Positions 1-6,748 of a stretch of DNA of 64,000 nucleotides are shown here, piece by piece; within the stretch, counting starts at the first letter, position 1, and each line of letters begins with the position of its first letter. The notes below the pieces were generated by a model. That model saw nothing but the letters and a program-made list of their open reading frames with translations, was not told where the DNA came from and searched no databases. This stretch comes from Streptomyces lincolnensis (GTDB lineage: Bacteria > Actinomycetota > Actinomycetes > Streptomycetales > Streptomycetaceae): the NCBI RefSeq assembly GCF_001685355.1, contig NZ_CP016438.1, forward strand, positions 1,426,001 through 1,490,000. Reading direction: 5' to 3'. The translations under genes were made by a program, and so were the position numbers.

Positions 1-2
1 GC

Positions 3-932
3 GTCGTGGTGGGTTCCCTCGCGGGCGGTGTCCGGGCCGGACGGGAGTCCCGGGAGCCGGTGCGCACCGGTGAGCGGGGGATCGACCCGGGTCACTTCAT
101 GGAGCGGCTGACGCCGCTGGTACGCGCGTCGATCGCCGAGGCCGGCGTCTCCGTGCCGGCCACCGCCGTCGTCGGAGCAGCGGGCCTGGCCACGCTGGGC
201 GACGCCCTGCGGGCCGACCTTCCCTCGGCCCTGGGCAGGGAGTTCGGGGTCCGTACGGTCGCGCTGGTGGCCGACGCGGTCACCGCCTACGCAGGCGCCC
301 TGGGCGCGCGTCCCGGAGCGGTCGTCGCCGCCGGCACCGGGCTGATCGCGATCGGCACGGATCTGAAGCGGTGGCGTCGGGCGGACGGCTGGGGACATCT
401 GCTCGGCGACTGCGGCGGGGGCGCCTGGATCGGGCGGGCCGGGCTGGAGGCGGCACTGCGGGCCCACGACGGACGGCAGGGCGGTTCCGCGCGGCTGCTG
501 GCGTGCGCCGAGGAGATGTTCGGCTCCGCGCGCGAACTGCCCGGCAGGATCTATCCGCGCACGGACCGGCCGGCCGTCCTCGCGTCCTTCGCCCCGCGAG
601 TGGCGGAGAGCGCCGAGCACGACCCCGTCGCCGCCGGCATCCTGCGCACCGCCGCCGGCCACATGGCCGACTCCGCGGCCGCCGTCTGCCCGTCCGACGG
701 GGAACCCCGAGTCGCCCTGACCGGTGGCCTGTTCCAGCTGGGTGACGCCCTCCTCGTACCCCTGGAAAGGGAGTTGGCCGAGCGGCTGCCGCAGGCACGC
801 AGAGTGACGACCGAGGGCGATCCGCTGCACGGCGCGGTCCGCATCGCGAGCGATCTGGCCGCGGGTTCCCTCACCCTGCCGGGCGACGGGGCGATGCTGC
901 ACGTGGTGAGCACCCGGAGTGAGCCGGAGTGA
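3..932 (+). CDS. BadF/BadG/BcrA/BcrD-type ATPase, N-acetylglucosamine kinase-like (5' end outside window)
   Basis: About 310 codons are visible and the frame is open to the left edge, so the N-terminus with the first phosphate-binding loop lies outside the window. The visible part has the ASKHA-fold signatures of this family: VVAAGTG near residue 105 (phosphate 2 loop), GWGHLLGDCGGGAWIG near 128-143, and the adenosine motif VALTGGLF near 237. Family members phosphorylate GlcNAc or related amino sugars with ATP in the cytoplasm. The substrate cannot be fixed from this fragment. A sugar-kinase role is inferred from the family. It ends 129 bp before the next gene and is probably the last gene of an operon that lies to the left. 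Confidence 0.8.
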   Translation, partial: VVVGSLAGGVRAGRESREPVRTGERGIDPGHFMERLTPLVRASIAEAGVSVPATAVVGAAGLATLGDALRADLPSALGREFGVRTVALVADAVTAYAGALGARPGAVVAAGTGLIAIGTDLKRWRRADGWGHLLGDCGGGAWIGRAGLEAALRAHDGRQGGSARLLACAEEMFGSARELPGRIYPRTDRPAVLASFAPRVAESAEHDPVAAGILRTAAGHMADSAAAVCPSDGEPRVALTGGLFQLGDALLVPLERELAERLPQARRVTTEGDPLHGAVRIASDLAAGSLTLPGDGAMLHVVSTRSEPE

Positions 933-952
933 GGGGGGCACCGGAGAAATCG

Positions 953-985
953 CTGATCAGTTCTAATCCGTACGTAACTCATCAG
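953..985. promoter_or_regulatory. inverted repeat upstream of the CbiX-like gene
   Basis: CTGATCAGTT and AACTCATCAG are inverted copies (9 of 10 positions) separated by 13 bases. They lie in an unusually AT-rich gap between two genes on the same strand. It could be an operator for the downstream gene or a weak hairpin ending the upstream transcript. No T-run follows, which slightly favours an operator. Confidence 0.35.
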
Positions 986-1061
986 ACAAAACAGGACGGA
1001 TACCGCTCACCTGCACCCTCCCCGAACAGGGGAACCCAGGAAACCAGTAACATGCGACGCC

Positions 1062-1985
1062 ATGAGCTCCCCCACTGGGCCCGCGTCCGGCCTGCCAGTA
1101 CGAATGCCGCGCCCCCGCCAGCCCGGGCGGCACCGCCGCCCGGAGCCCCTGGCGGCTCCTGAGGGTGCCCCCGCGCTCGTCCTCGCGGTGCCGGGCACGC
1201 CGGGCATCGCCACCCGCAGCCTCGCCGAGGAGGTCGTGAGCATCGCGCGCTCCGAGCTCCCCGGCCTCGATGCCCGGATCGGGTACCTCGACGGCGACGA
1301 CGCGGAGTTCCCCACGCTTCAGGCCGTGCTGACGTACGCCGCCGAGGAGCGCACCGCCCGGTACGAGCAGGCCAGGGCCGCCGGACTGGACGTCAGGGAG
1401 CCCGACGGCCCGGTGGCCGTGGTCGTCCCGCTGCTGGCCGGTCCGGACGGCGCGCTGCTGCGCCGGGTCCGCCAGGCCGTGATGGAGAGCCGTATCGCGG
1501 CCGACCTGACCGATGTGCTCGGCCCGCACCCGCTGCTCGCCGAGGCGCTGCACGTCCGGCTGTCGGAGTCCGGCCTGGCCCGCGCCGACCGCGCCCGGCT
1601 GTTCACGGTCGCGACCGCCGCCGACGGCATCATCCTGGCCTCGGTGGGTGGCGACGAGGCCGTGCAGGCGGCCGGGATCACCGGCATGCTGCTGGCCGCG
1701 CGCCTGGCCGTGCCGGTGATGGCCGCGGCCCTGGACCAGGACGGTTCGATCGCGTCCGTCGCCGAGCAGCTGCGGAACTCGGGCTCGCAGCAGCTGGCGC
1801 TGGCGCCGTACCTGATAGGGCCGGAGATCGACCCGGGTCTGATCGAGGAGGCCGCCAAGGAGGCGGGCTGCTCCGCGGCCGAGGCGCTCGGCCCCTACCC
1901 GGCCATCGGCAAGCTCGCGCTGGCCAAGTACACGACCGCGCTGGGCATCGCCCCGCAGCAGCCCCAGGGCGCTCCGGTCCGCTGA
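1062..1985 (+). CDS. CbiX-like sirohydrochlorin chelatase paralogue, probably not catalytic
   Basis: The protein has 307 residues and the two-half layout of actinobacterial CbiX-type ferro/cobalto-chelatases. It keeps family landmarks such as LGPHPLLAEAL near residue 148 and the PYLIG segment near 248. The N-terminal strand that normally reads like H-G-S-R (metal and porphyrin binding His) here reads LVLAVPGTPG, and no equivalent His is seen in the second half. Known members insert Fe or Co into sirohydrochlorin. With the metal ligands gone, a scaffold or regulatory role is more likely, but that is inference. No sulfite reductase or cobalamin genes lie nearby. ATG was chosen; GTG/ATG codons inside the Pro/Arg-rich first 35 residues are alternatives. 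Confidence 0.65.
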   Translation: MSSPTGPASGLPVRMPRPRQPGRHRRPEPLAAPEGAPALVLAVPGTPGIATRSLAEEVVSIARSELPGLDARIGYLDGDDAEFPTLQAVLTYAAEERTARYEQARAAGLDVREPDGPVAVVVPLLAGPDGALLRRVRQAVMESRIAADLTDVLGPHPLLAEALHVRLSESGLARADRARLFTVATAADGIILASVGGDEAVQAAGITGMLLAARLAVPVMAAALDQDGSIASVAEQLRNSGSQQLALAPYLIGPEIDPGLIEEAAKEAGCSAAEALGPYPAIGKLALAKYTTALGIAPQQPQGAPVR

Positions 1986-2011
1986 CGCGGGCGCACCTCG
2001 GGTTCGACGTT

Positions 2012-2060
2012 GGTACGGCGAAAAGGGCCTGCTCCCACGGAGCGGGCCCTTCGCCGTGCC
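2012..2060. terminator. bidirectional hairpin terminator
   Basis: An almost perfect stem pairs ggtacggcg...ggcctgctc with gagcgggccc...cgccgtgcc. It lies between convergent genes (CbiX-like on plus, lactonase on minus) and can serve both transcripts. Confidence 0.7.
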
Positions 2061-2111
2061 GGAAGCCTGCCCGGTGCGCGACCGGGGTGTTCGTCCCGTG
2101 CATCCGCCAGG

Positions 2112-3143
2112 TCAGCCGACGACCACGCAGGAGGCCGCGGTGACCTCGATCGCGCCCGCGCGGCGCGGCACTCCGGTCTCCGGGTCCGGGGCGAACCAGG
2201 TGACGTCGCCGGAGCGCTCGTTGGCGACGTAGAGGAAGCCGTCCGCCTCGGTGAGGGCCCGGGGCCAGTGGCCGCCGCAGGGCACCGTGCCGACCAGCCG
2301 CAGGCCGTCCCCCTCGACGGCGAGCACGGACAGGACGTCCTCGCCCCGGGTGGCGGTCCACACGAAGCGCCCGTCGGGTGAGCAGACGATGCCCGAGGGG
2401 TAGGCGTCGCCGGCCGGAGCGCCGGGCAGGACCGGGGTCTCGGTCAGCGGTTTCAGGGTGCCGTCGGCGGCATTCCAGTGACAGACAGTGACCGTCGGGG
2501 AGAGCTCGTTGACGACGTAGGCGTGCGCGCCGTCCGGGTGGAAAGCCAGATGGCGTGGCCCGGAGCCGGGGCGCAGCGCGGCCTCCCGGTGAAGGGTCAG
2601 GTCGCCGCCGGCCAGCGTGCACACGCGCACCGAGTCCGTGCCCAGGTCGACGCTCACGGCCCAGCGCCCGCTCGGGTCGGACCGCACGTGATGCGCGTGC
2701 GGTCCCTGCTGGCGGGGCGCGCACGGGCCCGAGCCGGTGTGGCGGAGCACCGCGGCCGGCGCGTCGGCGAGGGTGCCGTCGGGGCGTAGGGGCACGGCGG
2801 TGACGCTGCCGGAGCCGTAGTCGGCGGTCAGGACGTGACCGGCGTGCAGGCCGAGATGGGTGGGCCCGTCGCCGACCGGTACGGCGGGGCCGGCCGGTTC
2901 CGGCTTGTCGCCGGTGACGCGGTACGCGGCGACCGCGCCCTCGGCCGTCTCGCGGACCGCGTAGAGCATGCCGCCGTCCGGCGAGAGGGTCAGGTAGGAG
3001 GGGTCGGGAAGGCTGTCCAGGCTGCTCAGGACGGTCAGGGCGCCGGTGGAGGGGTGCACGGCCGCGGTGACGATGCCCGGGCCTCCGGCCGCCGTGAAGG
3101 AGCCGATGAAGGCCCGCCGTCGCCGCCTGCCGTCGTCTGCCAC
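2112..3143 (-). CDS. lactonase family protein (seven-bladed beta-propeller, 6-phosphogluconolactonase-like)
   Basis: The protein has 343 residues, typical for the YbhE/Pgl-type propeller lactonases (PF10282). Repeated blade motifs are visible: SYLTLSPDGGMLYAV near 48, HHVRSDPSGRWAVSVDLG near 150, RHLAFHPDGAHAYVVNE near 197 and SGIVCSPDGRFVWTATRG near 252. Members hydrolyse 6-phosphogluconolactone or other sugar lactones, or act as redox-linked propellers. The N-terminal RRRRR is followed by a weak hydrophobic stretch, so export is possible but not clear. A DasR-like operator lies about 60 bp upstream, suggesting control by amino-sugar availability. The real substrate is unknown. Confidence 0.8.
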   Translation of the reverse strand: MADDGRRRRRAFIGSFTAAGGPGIVTAAVHPSTGALTVLSSLDSLPDPSYLTLSPDGGMLYAVRETAEGAVAAYRVTGDKPEPAGPAVPVGDGPTHLGLHAGHVLTADYGSGSVTAVPLRPDGTLADAPAAVLRHTGSGPCAPRQQGPHAHHVRSDPSGRWAVSVDLGTDSVRVCTLAGGDLTLHREAALRPGSGPRHLAFHPDGAHAYVVNELSPTVTVCHWNAADGTLKPLTETPVLPGAPAGDAYPSGIVCSPDGRFVWTATRGEDVLSVLAVEGDGLRLVGTVPCGGHWPRALTEADGFLYVANERSGDVTWFAPDPETGVPRRAGAIEVTAASCVVVG

Positions 3144-3197
3144 CGCAGTCCCCTCTCGGTTCGGAGCCGTGGGGGCCGACGGTAGCAGCCGATCATG

Positions 3198-3213
3198 CGA
3201 GGTCTAGACCAAA
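3198..3213. promoter_or_regulatory. candidate DasR (dre-type) operator
   Basis: The core GGTCTAGACC (3201-3210) is a perfect palindrome followed by A. It matches the centre of the dre consensus (ACTGGTCTAGACCACT) at about 11 of 16 positions. It sits 58 bp upstream of the lactonase ATG. The FUSC gene on the same strand ends further upstream, so the lactonase is the only plausible target. Confidence 0.5.
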
Positions 3214-3253
3214 AGGGGGTGAAAAATGCGGCGGCCCACCGGAGCGTGCGGGT

Positions 3254-4876
3254 TCAGGCGCCGACCAGGGGTGAGCCCGACGGTGCCCGCAGTGGCGTGG
3301 CCAGTTCGGCGAGGGCGTGTTCGAGGCCGTGCAGATGAGCCAGCGCCGGGCCGTGCGGATGAGCCGTGGTCGGGCCGTGCCGTTGGGCCGGGGCGGGGCC
3401 GTGCGGGTGGGCCGACGCGGGGCCGTGCGGACGGGTCGGCGCGGGCGGCGCGGCGGCGGGGCGGTCCGCGAGGCCGGTGGCGGCCGGCGCCGCGGACACC
3501 CCCTCGTCACCGCCGTGCCACGTACCCCCCGTGAGCGCCTCGACCGCCGTCTCGACGCGTCGGCAGGCGGTGGTCAGCCGGGTGTCGTGCGAGGCGGCCG
3601 GGTCGGCGGCGACCGCGACCAGGCCGCGGATCTCGCGGGCGCAGTCGTCGAGCAGGGCCAGCACGCGGCGGGCACGGCGCTTGCGCCCGAGCATCGGGTT
3701 CAGGGGATGCACCAGCGGGGCCACGGACAGCCGGACGCGGCCGAGCAGGTGCTCCAGTTCGGCCACGCGCGGCGCCGGGTCGGCGTCCGCGACGCCCGCC
3801 AGACGAGCGGCGGCCTCGGCGGTGCAGGCGTGGACACAGCGCAGCGCGCGCTGGATCCAGGCGTCGGTGACCTTGTGGGTGGTGATGGGCAGCACGAACA
3901 GCACGGCCAGGACGGCACCGACCGCGCCGACCCCGGTCTCCGCGAACCGCAGGGCCAGCAGCGCGGGGTCGAGGACGCCGAGCAGGCCGTAGAGGAGCTC
4001 GGCGAGGAGGGTCACGCAGAGCATCATCCAGGTGTACGACACGGCGGCCGTGTAGAAGATGCCGAAGACGCAGGCGGCCAGGAGCGCGGCCGTCGGCAGC
4101 GCGGCGCCGTCGAGGGGGACGGCGAGGAGCAGGCCGAGGCCGATGCCGATCACGGTGCCGAGGACCCGGCGGAAGCCGCGGACCAGGGTCTCGCCGCGCG
4201 AGGCGGTGTTGACGAAGATCCACCAGGTGGCGCCGACGGCCCAGTACCAGCGCTGTCCGGACACCAGTTGGCCCACGACGAGGGCGAAGCCCGCGCCGGC
4301 GGTCGCCTGGATCGCCTGGCGGGTGGTCACGCGGGCGAGGCCGCTGCCGCCGGACGGGGCGGGCACGGGGGCAGGGGGCAGGCGCCGCTCGTAGCACCAC
4401 AGGCCGAAGCGCACGGTGGCGGCGGCCGCCAGGGACAGCAGGACGGCCGTGTACAGCTCGGGCAGCTGGTCGGTGGTGGCGTGCAGGAACTGCGCCACGA
4501 AGAAGGTCATGAAGGCGAACACGCCGAGGCTGTGTCCGCGGGGACCCCAGCGGCGCGCGTACACGCCGGCGCCGATCACCGCGAGGAAGGTGAGGTCGCG
4601 GGCGACGGGGTGGTCGTGCAGTTCGGCCGCCGCGGCGAGCACGGGCAGGCCGACCAGGGGCAGCAGGGCGGTGGTGACCGCCTGTCCGCGGACGGTGGCG
4701 TCCGTGACGGTGAACAGGGCGAGCAGCGCGGCGAGTCCGCCGGTGACGGCGGCGGCGAGCGAGTGCCCGGCCACAGTGCACAGCACGACCGCCGCCGTGA
4801 TGCCCAGCACGGCCCGCACCGCGGAACGCAGCCGCGCCCGCCCCGGGTCCGGCGCCACGAACACCCTCTTCAGCAC
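3254..4876 (-). CDS. FUSC family inner-membrane exporter-like protein with a His-rich repeat tail
   Basis: The protein has 540 residues from GTG 4876, which has GCGGAG six bases upstream. A longer in-frame version from ATG 4909 or further upstream would run through a terminator-like hairpin and has no ribosome binding site. It has an N-terminal cluster of membrane helices (roughly residues 17-170), a cytoplasmic linker near LPPAPVPAPSGGSG, and a second helix cluster (about 190-330). This is the duplicated FUSC/aromatic acid exporter layout. Family members export aromatic acids or fusaric acid, or act as p-hydroxybenzoate pumps. The last 60 residues hold five 8-residue His-Gly-Pro units. It is divergent from an AsnC-type regulator, its probable controller. 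Confidence 0.75.
   Translation of the reverse strand: MLKRVFVAPDPGRARLRSAVRAVLGITAAVVLCTVAGHSLAAAVTGGLAALLALFTVTDATVRGQAVTTALLPLVGLPVLAAAAELHDHPVARDLTFLAVIGAGVYARRWGPRGHSLGVFAFMTFFVAQFLHATTDQLPELYTAVLLSLAAAATVRFGLWCYERRLPPAPVPAPSGGSGLARVTTRQAIQATAGAGFALVVGQLVSGQRWYWAVGATWWIFVNTASRGETLVRGFRRVLGTVIGIGLGLLLAVPLDGAALPTAALLAACVFGIFYTAAVSYTWMMLCVTLLAELLYGLLGVLDPALLALRFAETGVGAVGAVLAVLFVLPITTHKVTDAWIQRALRCVHACTAEAAARLAGVADADPAPRVAELEHLLGRVRLSVAPLVHPLNPMLGRKRRARRVLALLDDCAREIRGLVAVAADPAASHDTRLTTACRRVETAVEALTGGTWHGGDEGVSAAPAATGLADRPAAAPPAPTRPHGPASAHPHGPAPAQRHGPTTAHPHGPALAHLHGLEHALAELATPLRAPSGSPLVGA
3326..3445 (-). repeat. five tandem 24-bp units encoding a His-Gly-Pro octad repeat
   Basis: Five units start at 3326, 3350, 3374, 3398 and 3422, each beginning gccgtg on the plus strand. 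On the coding strand they give 8-residue units of the form x-H/R-x-HGPA-x-A near the C-terminus of the FUSC protein. Spacing is exactly 24 bp, so changes in copy number would keep the frame. Confidence 0.85.
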
Positions 4877-4916
4877 TGCTTCTCCGCCCCTTCTCCGACC
4901 CTTGGACATCGGCATG

Positions 4917-4945
4917 AAAAAGGCGCCGCGGAGGTCCGCAGCGCC
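4917..4945 (-). terminator. terminator-like hairpin in the FUSC leader (candidate attenuator)
   Basis: Read on the minus strand, GGCGCTGCGG-acct-CCGCGGCGCC forms a 10-bp stem with one G-T pair and a 4-base loop, followed directly by TTTTT. It lies between the divergent promoter region and the FUSC GTG start about 40 bp further on. No minus-strand gene lies upstream for it to terminate, so it most likely acts on the FUSC transcript itself. Confidence 0.6.
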
Positions 4946-5082
4946 ATCGACGGCTCCATTGCAGCACCACAGCCACTGTCGGCTCAAGCGATGCCGAGTA
5001 GGCTGGACCATTGGCACAGACATATCGGTCTCGGCCCGGCCATCGGCGGGCCAACGGACCACGCGCGAGGAAAGGGCACCTC

Positions 5083-5592
5083 ATGGCCGTGGACGAGCTC
5101 GACACCCGCATCCTGCGGCTGCTGCTGGAGCAGCCCCGCACCAGCGTGCGTGAGTACGCCCGCGTCCTCGGGGTCGCCCGGGGCACCCTCCAGGCCCGCC
5201 TCGACCGTCTGGAGCGGGACGGGGTGATCACCGGGACGGGGCCGTCGCTCTCCCCGGCCGCGCTCGGTCATCCGGTGCTCGCGTTCGTGCACATCGAGGT
5301 CACCCAGGGGCACCTGGACGACGTGGGCGACGCGCTGGCCGCCGTACCGGAGATCGTCGAGGCCTTCTCGATCACCGGTGGCGGCGATCTGCTGACGCGG
5401 GTGGTGGCGCGGGACAACGCGCATCTGGAGGACGTGATCCAGAAGCTGATCAGCCTGCCGGGGGTGGTCCGCACCCGCAGCGAGGTGGCGTTGCGCGAGC
5501 GCGTTCCGCACCGGCTGCTGCCGTTGGTCGAGGCGGTGGGCCGTACGGCCGGAAAACGATCATCGGCCGCACGGCCGGGGAACGAGCTTTGA
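5083..5592 (+). CDS. Lrp/AsnC family transcriptional regulator
   Basis: The protein has 169 residues. An N-terminal winged HTH (about residues 4-55, VDELDTRILRLLLEQPRTS...VARGTLQARLDRLERDGVI) is followed by an alpha/beta RAM ligand-binding domain (about 65-150). In that domain, VEAFSITGGGDLLTRVVARD is the usual effector-pocket strand. The ATG at 5083 follows AGGAAAGGG at good spacing. Such regulators form octamers that sense amino acids or aromatic acids. The gene is divergent from the FUSC exporter, a common arrangement in Streptomyces in which the regulator controls the pump. The HAD phosphatase starts 13 bp after its stop and may be co-transcribed. Confidence 0.88.
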   Translation: MAVDELDTRILRLLLEQPRTSVREYARVLGVARGTLQARLDRLERDGVITGTGPSLSPAALGHPVLAFVHIEVTQGHLDDVGDALAAVPEIVEAFSITGGGDLLTRVVARDNAHLEDVIQKLISLPGVVRTRSEVALRERVPHRLLPLVEAVGRTAGKRSSAARPGNEL

Positions 5593-5605
5593 CATCCTGA
5601 ACCGC

Positions 5606-6295
5606 ATGAGCACTATCGGCACCATCGCGGTCATCTTCGATCTCGACGGAACGCTCGTGGACAGCGAGCCGAACTACTACGAGGCGGGCCGCCAGATCCT
5701 CGACGAGCACGGCGTCCCCGGGTACTCCTGGTCGGACCACGAGCGGTTCGTCGGCATCAGCACGCTGGAGACGGTCGCCGTCTGGAAGGACGAGTACGGC
5801 CTGCGGGCCTCCGTCGAGGAACTCTTCGACGCCAAGAACCGGCGGTATCTCGAACTGGCCCGCGCCGCCACGCGCGCGTACCCCGAGATGCGCACGTTCG
5901 TGGAGCTGCTGGCGGGCGAGGGGGTGCCCATGGCCGTGGCCTCCGGTTCCTCTCCGGAGGCCATCGAGGCGGTGTTGGCCGGCACGGGTCTGGACGCACA
6001 TCTGCGGCTGGCCGTGTCGGCCGACGAGGTCGCGCGCGGCAAGCCCGCCCCCGACGTGTTCCTGGAGGCGGCCCGCCGGCTCGGCGCCGACCCGGCCGAC
6101 TGCGTGGTCCTGGAGGACGCCGCCCCGGGCGCCGCCGCCGCGCACGCGGCCGGGATGCGCTGCATCGCGGTCCCGTACCTCGCCGCCCAGGCCGACGCCC
6201 CGGAGTTCGCGGGTGCCGGACTGCTCCTGCGGGGAGGCCAGGCGGAGTTCACGGCGCGCGCCGCGTACGAGTGGCTGGTGCGGACGGCCGCGTGA
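5606..6295 (+). CDS. HAD superfamily hydrolase, beta-phosphoglucomutase-like
   Basis: The protein has 229 residues. HAD motif I is FDLDGTLVDSE (nucleophile Asp12, acid/base Asp14), motif II is ASGSS near 112, the motif III Lys is in GKPAPDVF near 141, and motif IV is VLEDAAPG near 161. The four-helix cap between residues about 18 and 90 places it in subfamily I with beta-phosphoglucomutase and the sugar-phosphate phosphatases. It probably removes phosphate from a small sugar phosphate in the cytoplasm; the substrate cannot be read from sequence. The ribosome binding site is poor and it follows the AsnC gene after 13 bp, so it may depend on that transcript. Confidence 0.85.
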   Translation: MSTIGTIAVIFDLDGTLVDSEPNYYEAGRQILDEHGVPGYSWSDHERFVGISTLETVAVWKDEYGLRASVEELFDAKNRRYLELARAATRAYPEMRTFVELLAGEGVPMAVASGSSPEAIEAVLAGTGLDAHLRLAVSADEVARGKPAPDVFLEAARRLGADPADCVVLEDAAPGAAAAHAAGMRCIAVPYLAAQADAPEFAGAGLLLRGGQAEFTARAAYEWLVRTAA

Positions 6296-6406
6296 CACCG
6301 CGGAAGTCGGACAGTCAGAGACGCATATGCGGCAATTAACATCTTTTGCGTAGTGATGCAACCAATGCGAAGCTTGATGGGATGAGTGAACTACCAGGAG
6401 AAACAC

Positions 6407-6715
6407 GTGACATCAGGGCAGGCTGACGCGCCCGACGACGAGTTCGTCGAGGCCCTGGTCGAACTGCGGGCCGGCGCTGCGGCCGACGACCTGGTCCCGT
6501 GGTGTTCCGGTCATGGCATCGACGTGATGCCCATGGTCGCCGGAGCGCTCCTCACCGGATCGAGACCGGCGTTCGCCGAGGCGTTCGACCTCGCGCGTCT
6601 CGAGGACCGCTCACGTCCGCGGACGCTGCCCGTGCCACCGGCCCTCGCGCGCACCGCGAGGTCCGTCACCGTGCTGCCGACCCCCACGCCCGGAGCTCGT
6701 GACCGGATGCCGTGA
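6407..6715 (+). CDS. small unknown protein paired with an S8 protease, prodomain-like
   Basis: The protein has 102 residues from GTG 6407, which has AGGAG six bases upstream; an earlier GTG at 6386 has no ribosome binding site. I do not recognise the family. It is soluble, acidic at the start and Pro/Arg-rich at the end, with one Cys. Its centre (VELRAG...HGIDVMPMVAGALLTGSRPAFAEAF) resembles in rhythm the N-terminal part of the downstream protease (AGLTVTAESRLGFTVAGTPAAYEQL), which in turn resembles an I9-type protease prodomain. It ends 33 bp before the protease and is very likely co-transcribed. It may act as a trans-acting inhibitor or chaperone of that protease; this is inference. An AT-rich patch upstream (6325-6380) probably carries the promoter. 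Confidence 0.6.
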   Translation: MTSGQADAPDDEFVEALVELRAGAAADDLVPWCSGHGIDVMPMVAGALLTGSRPAFAEAFDLARLEDRSRPRTLPVPPALARTARSVTVLPTPTPGARDRMP

Positions 6716-6748
6716 CACGTGCGTCCGGGCCTCCCCTCTGGAGGAGCG

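Noticed and set aside
3317..5227. Long plus-strand open frame opposite the FUSC gene
   Set aside because: Its Gly/Arg/Gln-rich composition is typical of antisense frames in high-GC genes, and the minus-strand frame has membrane helices and family motifs.
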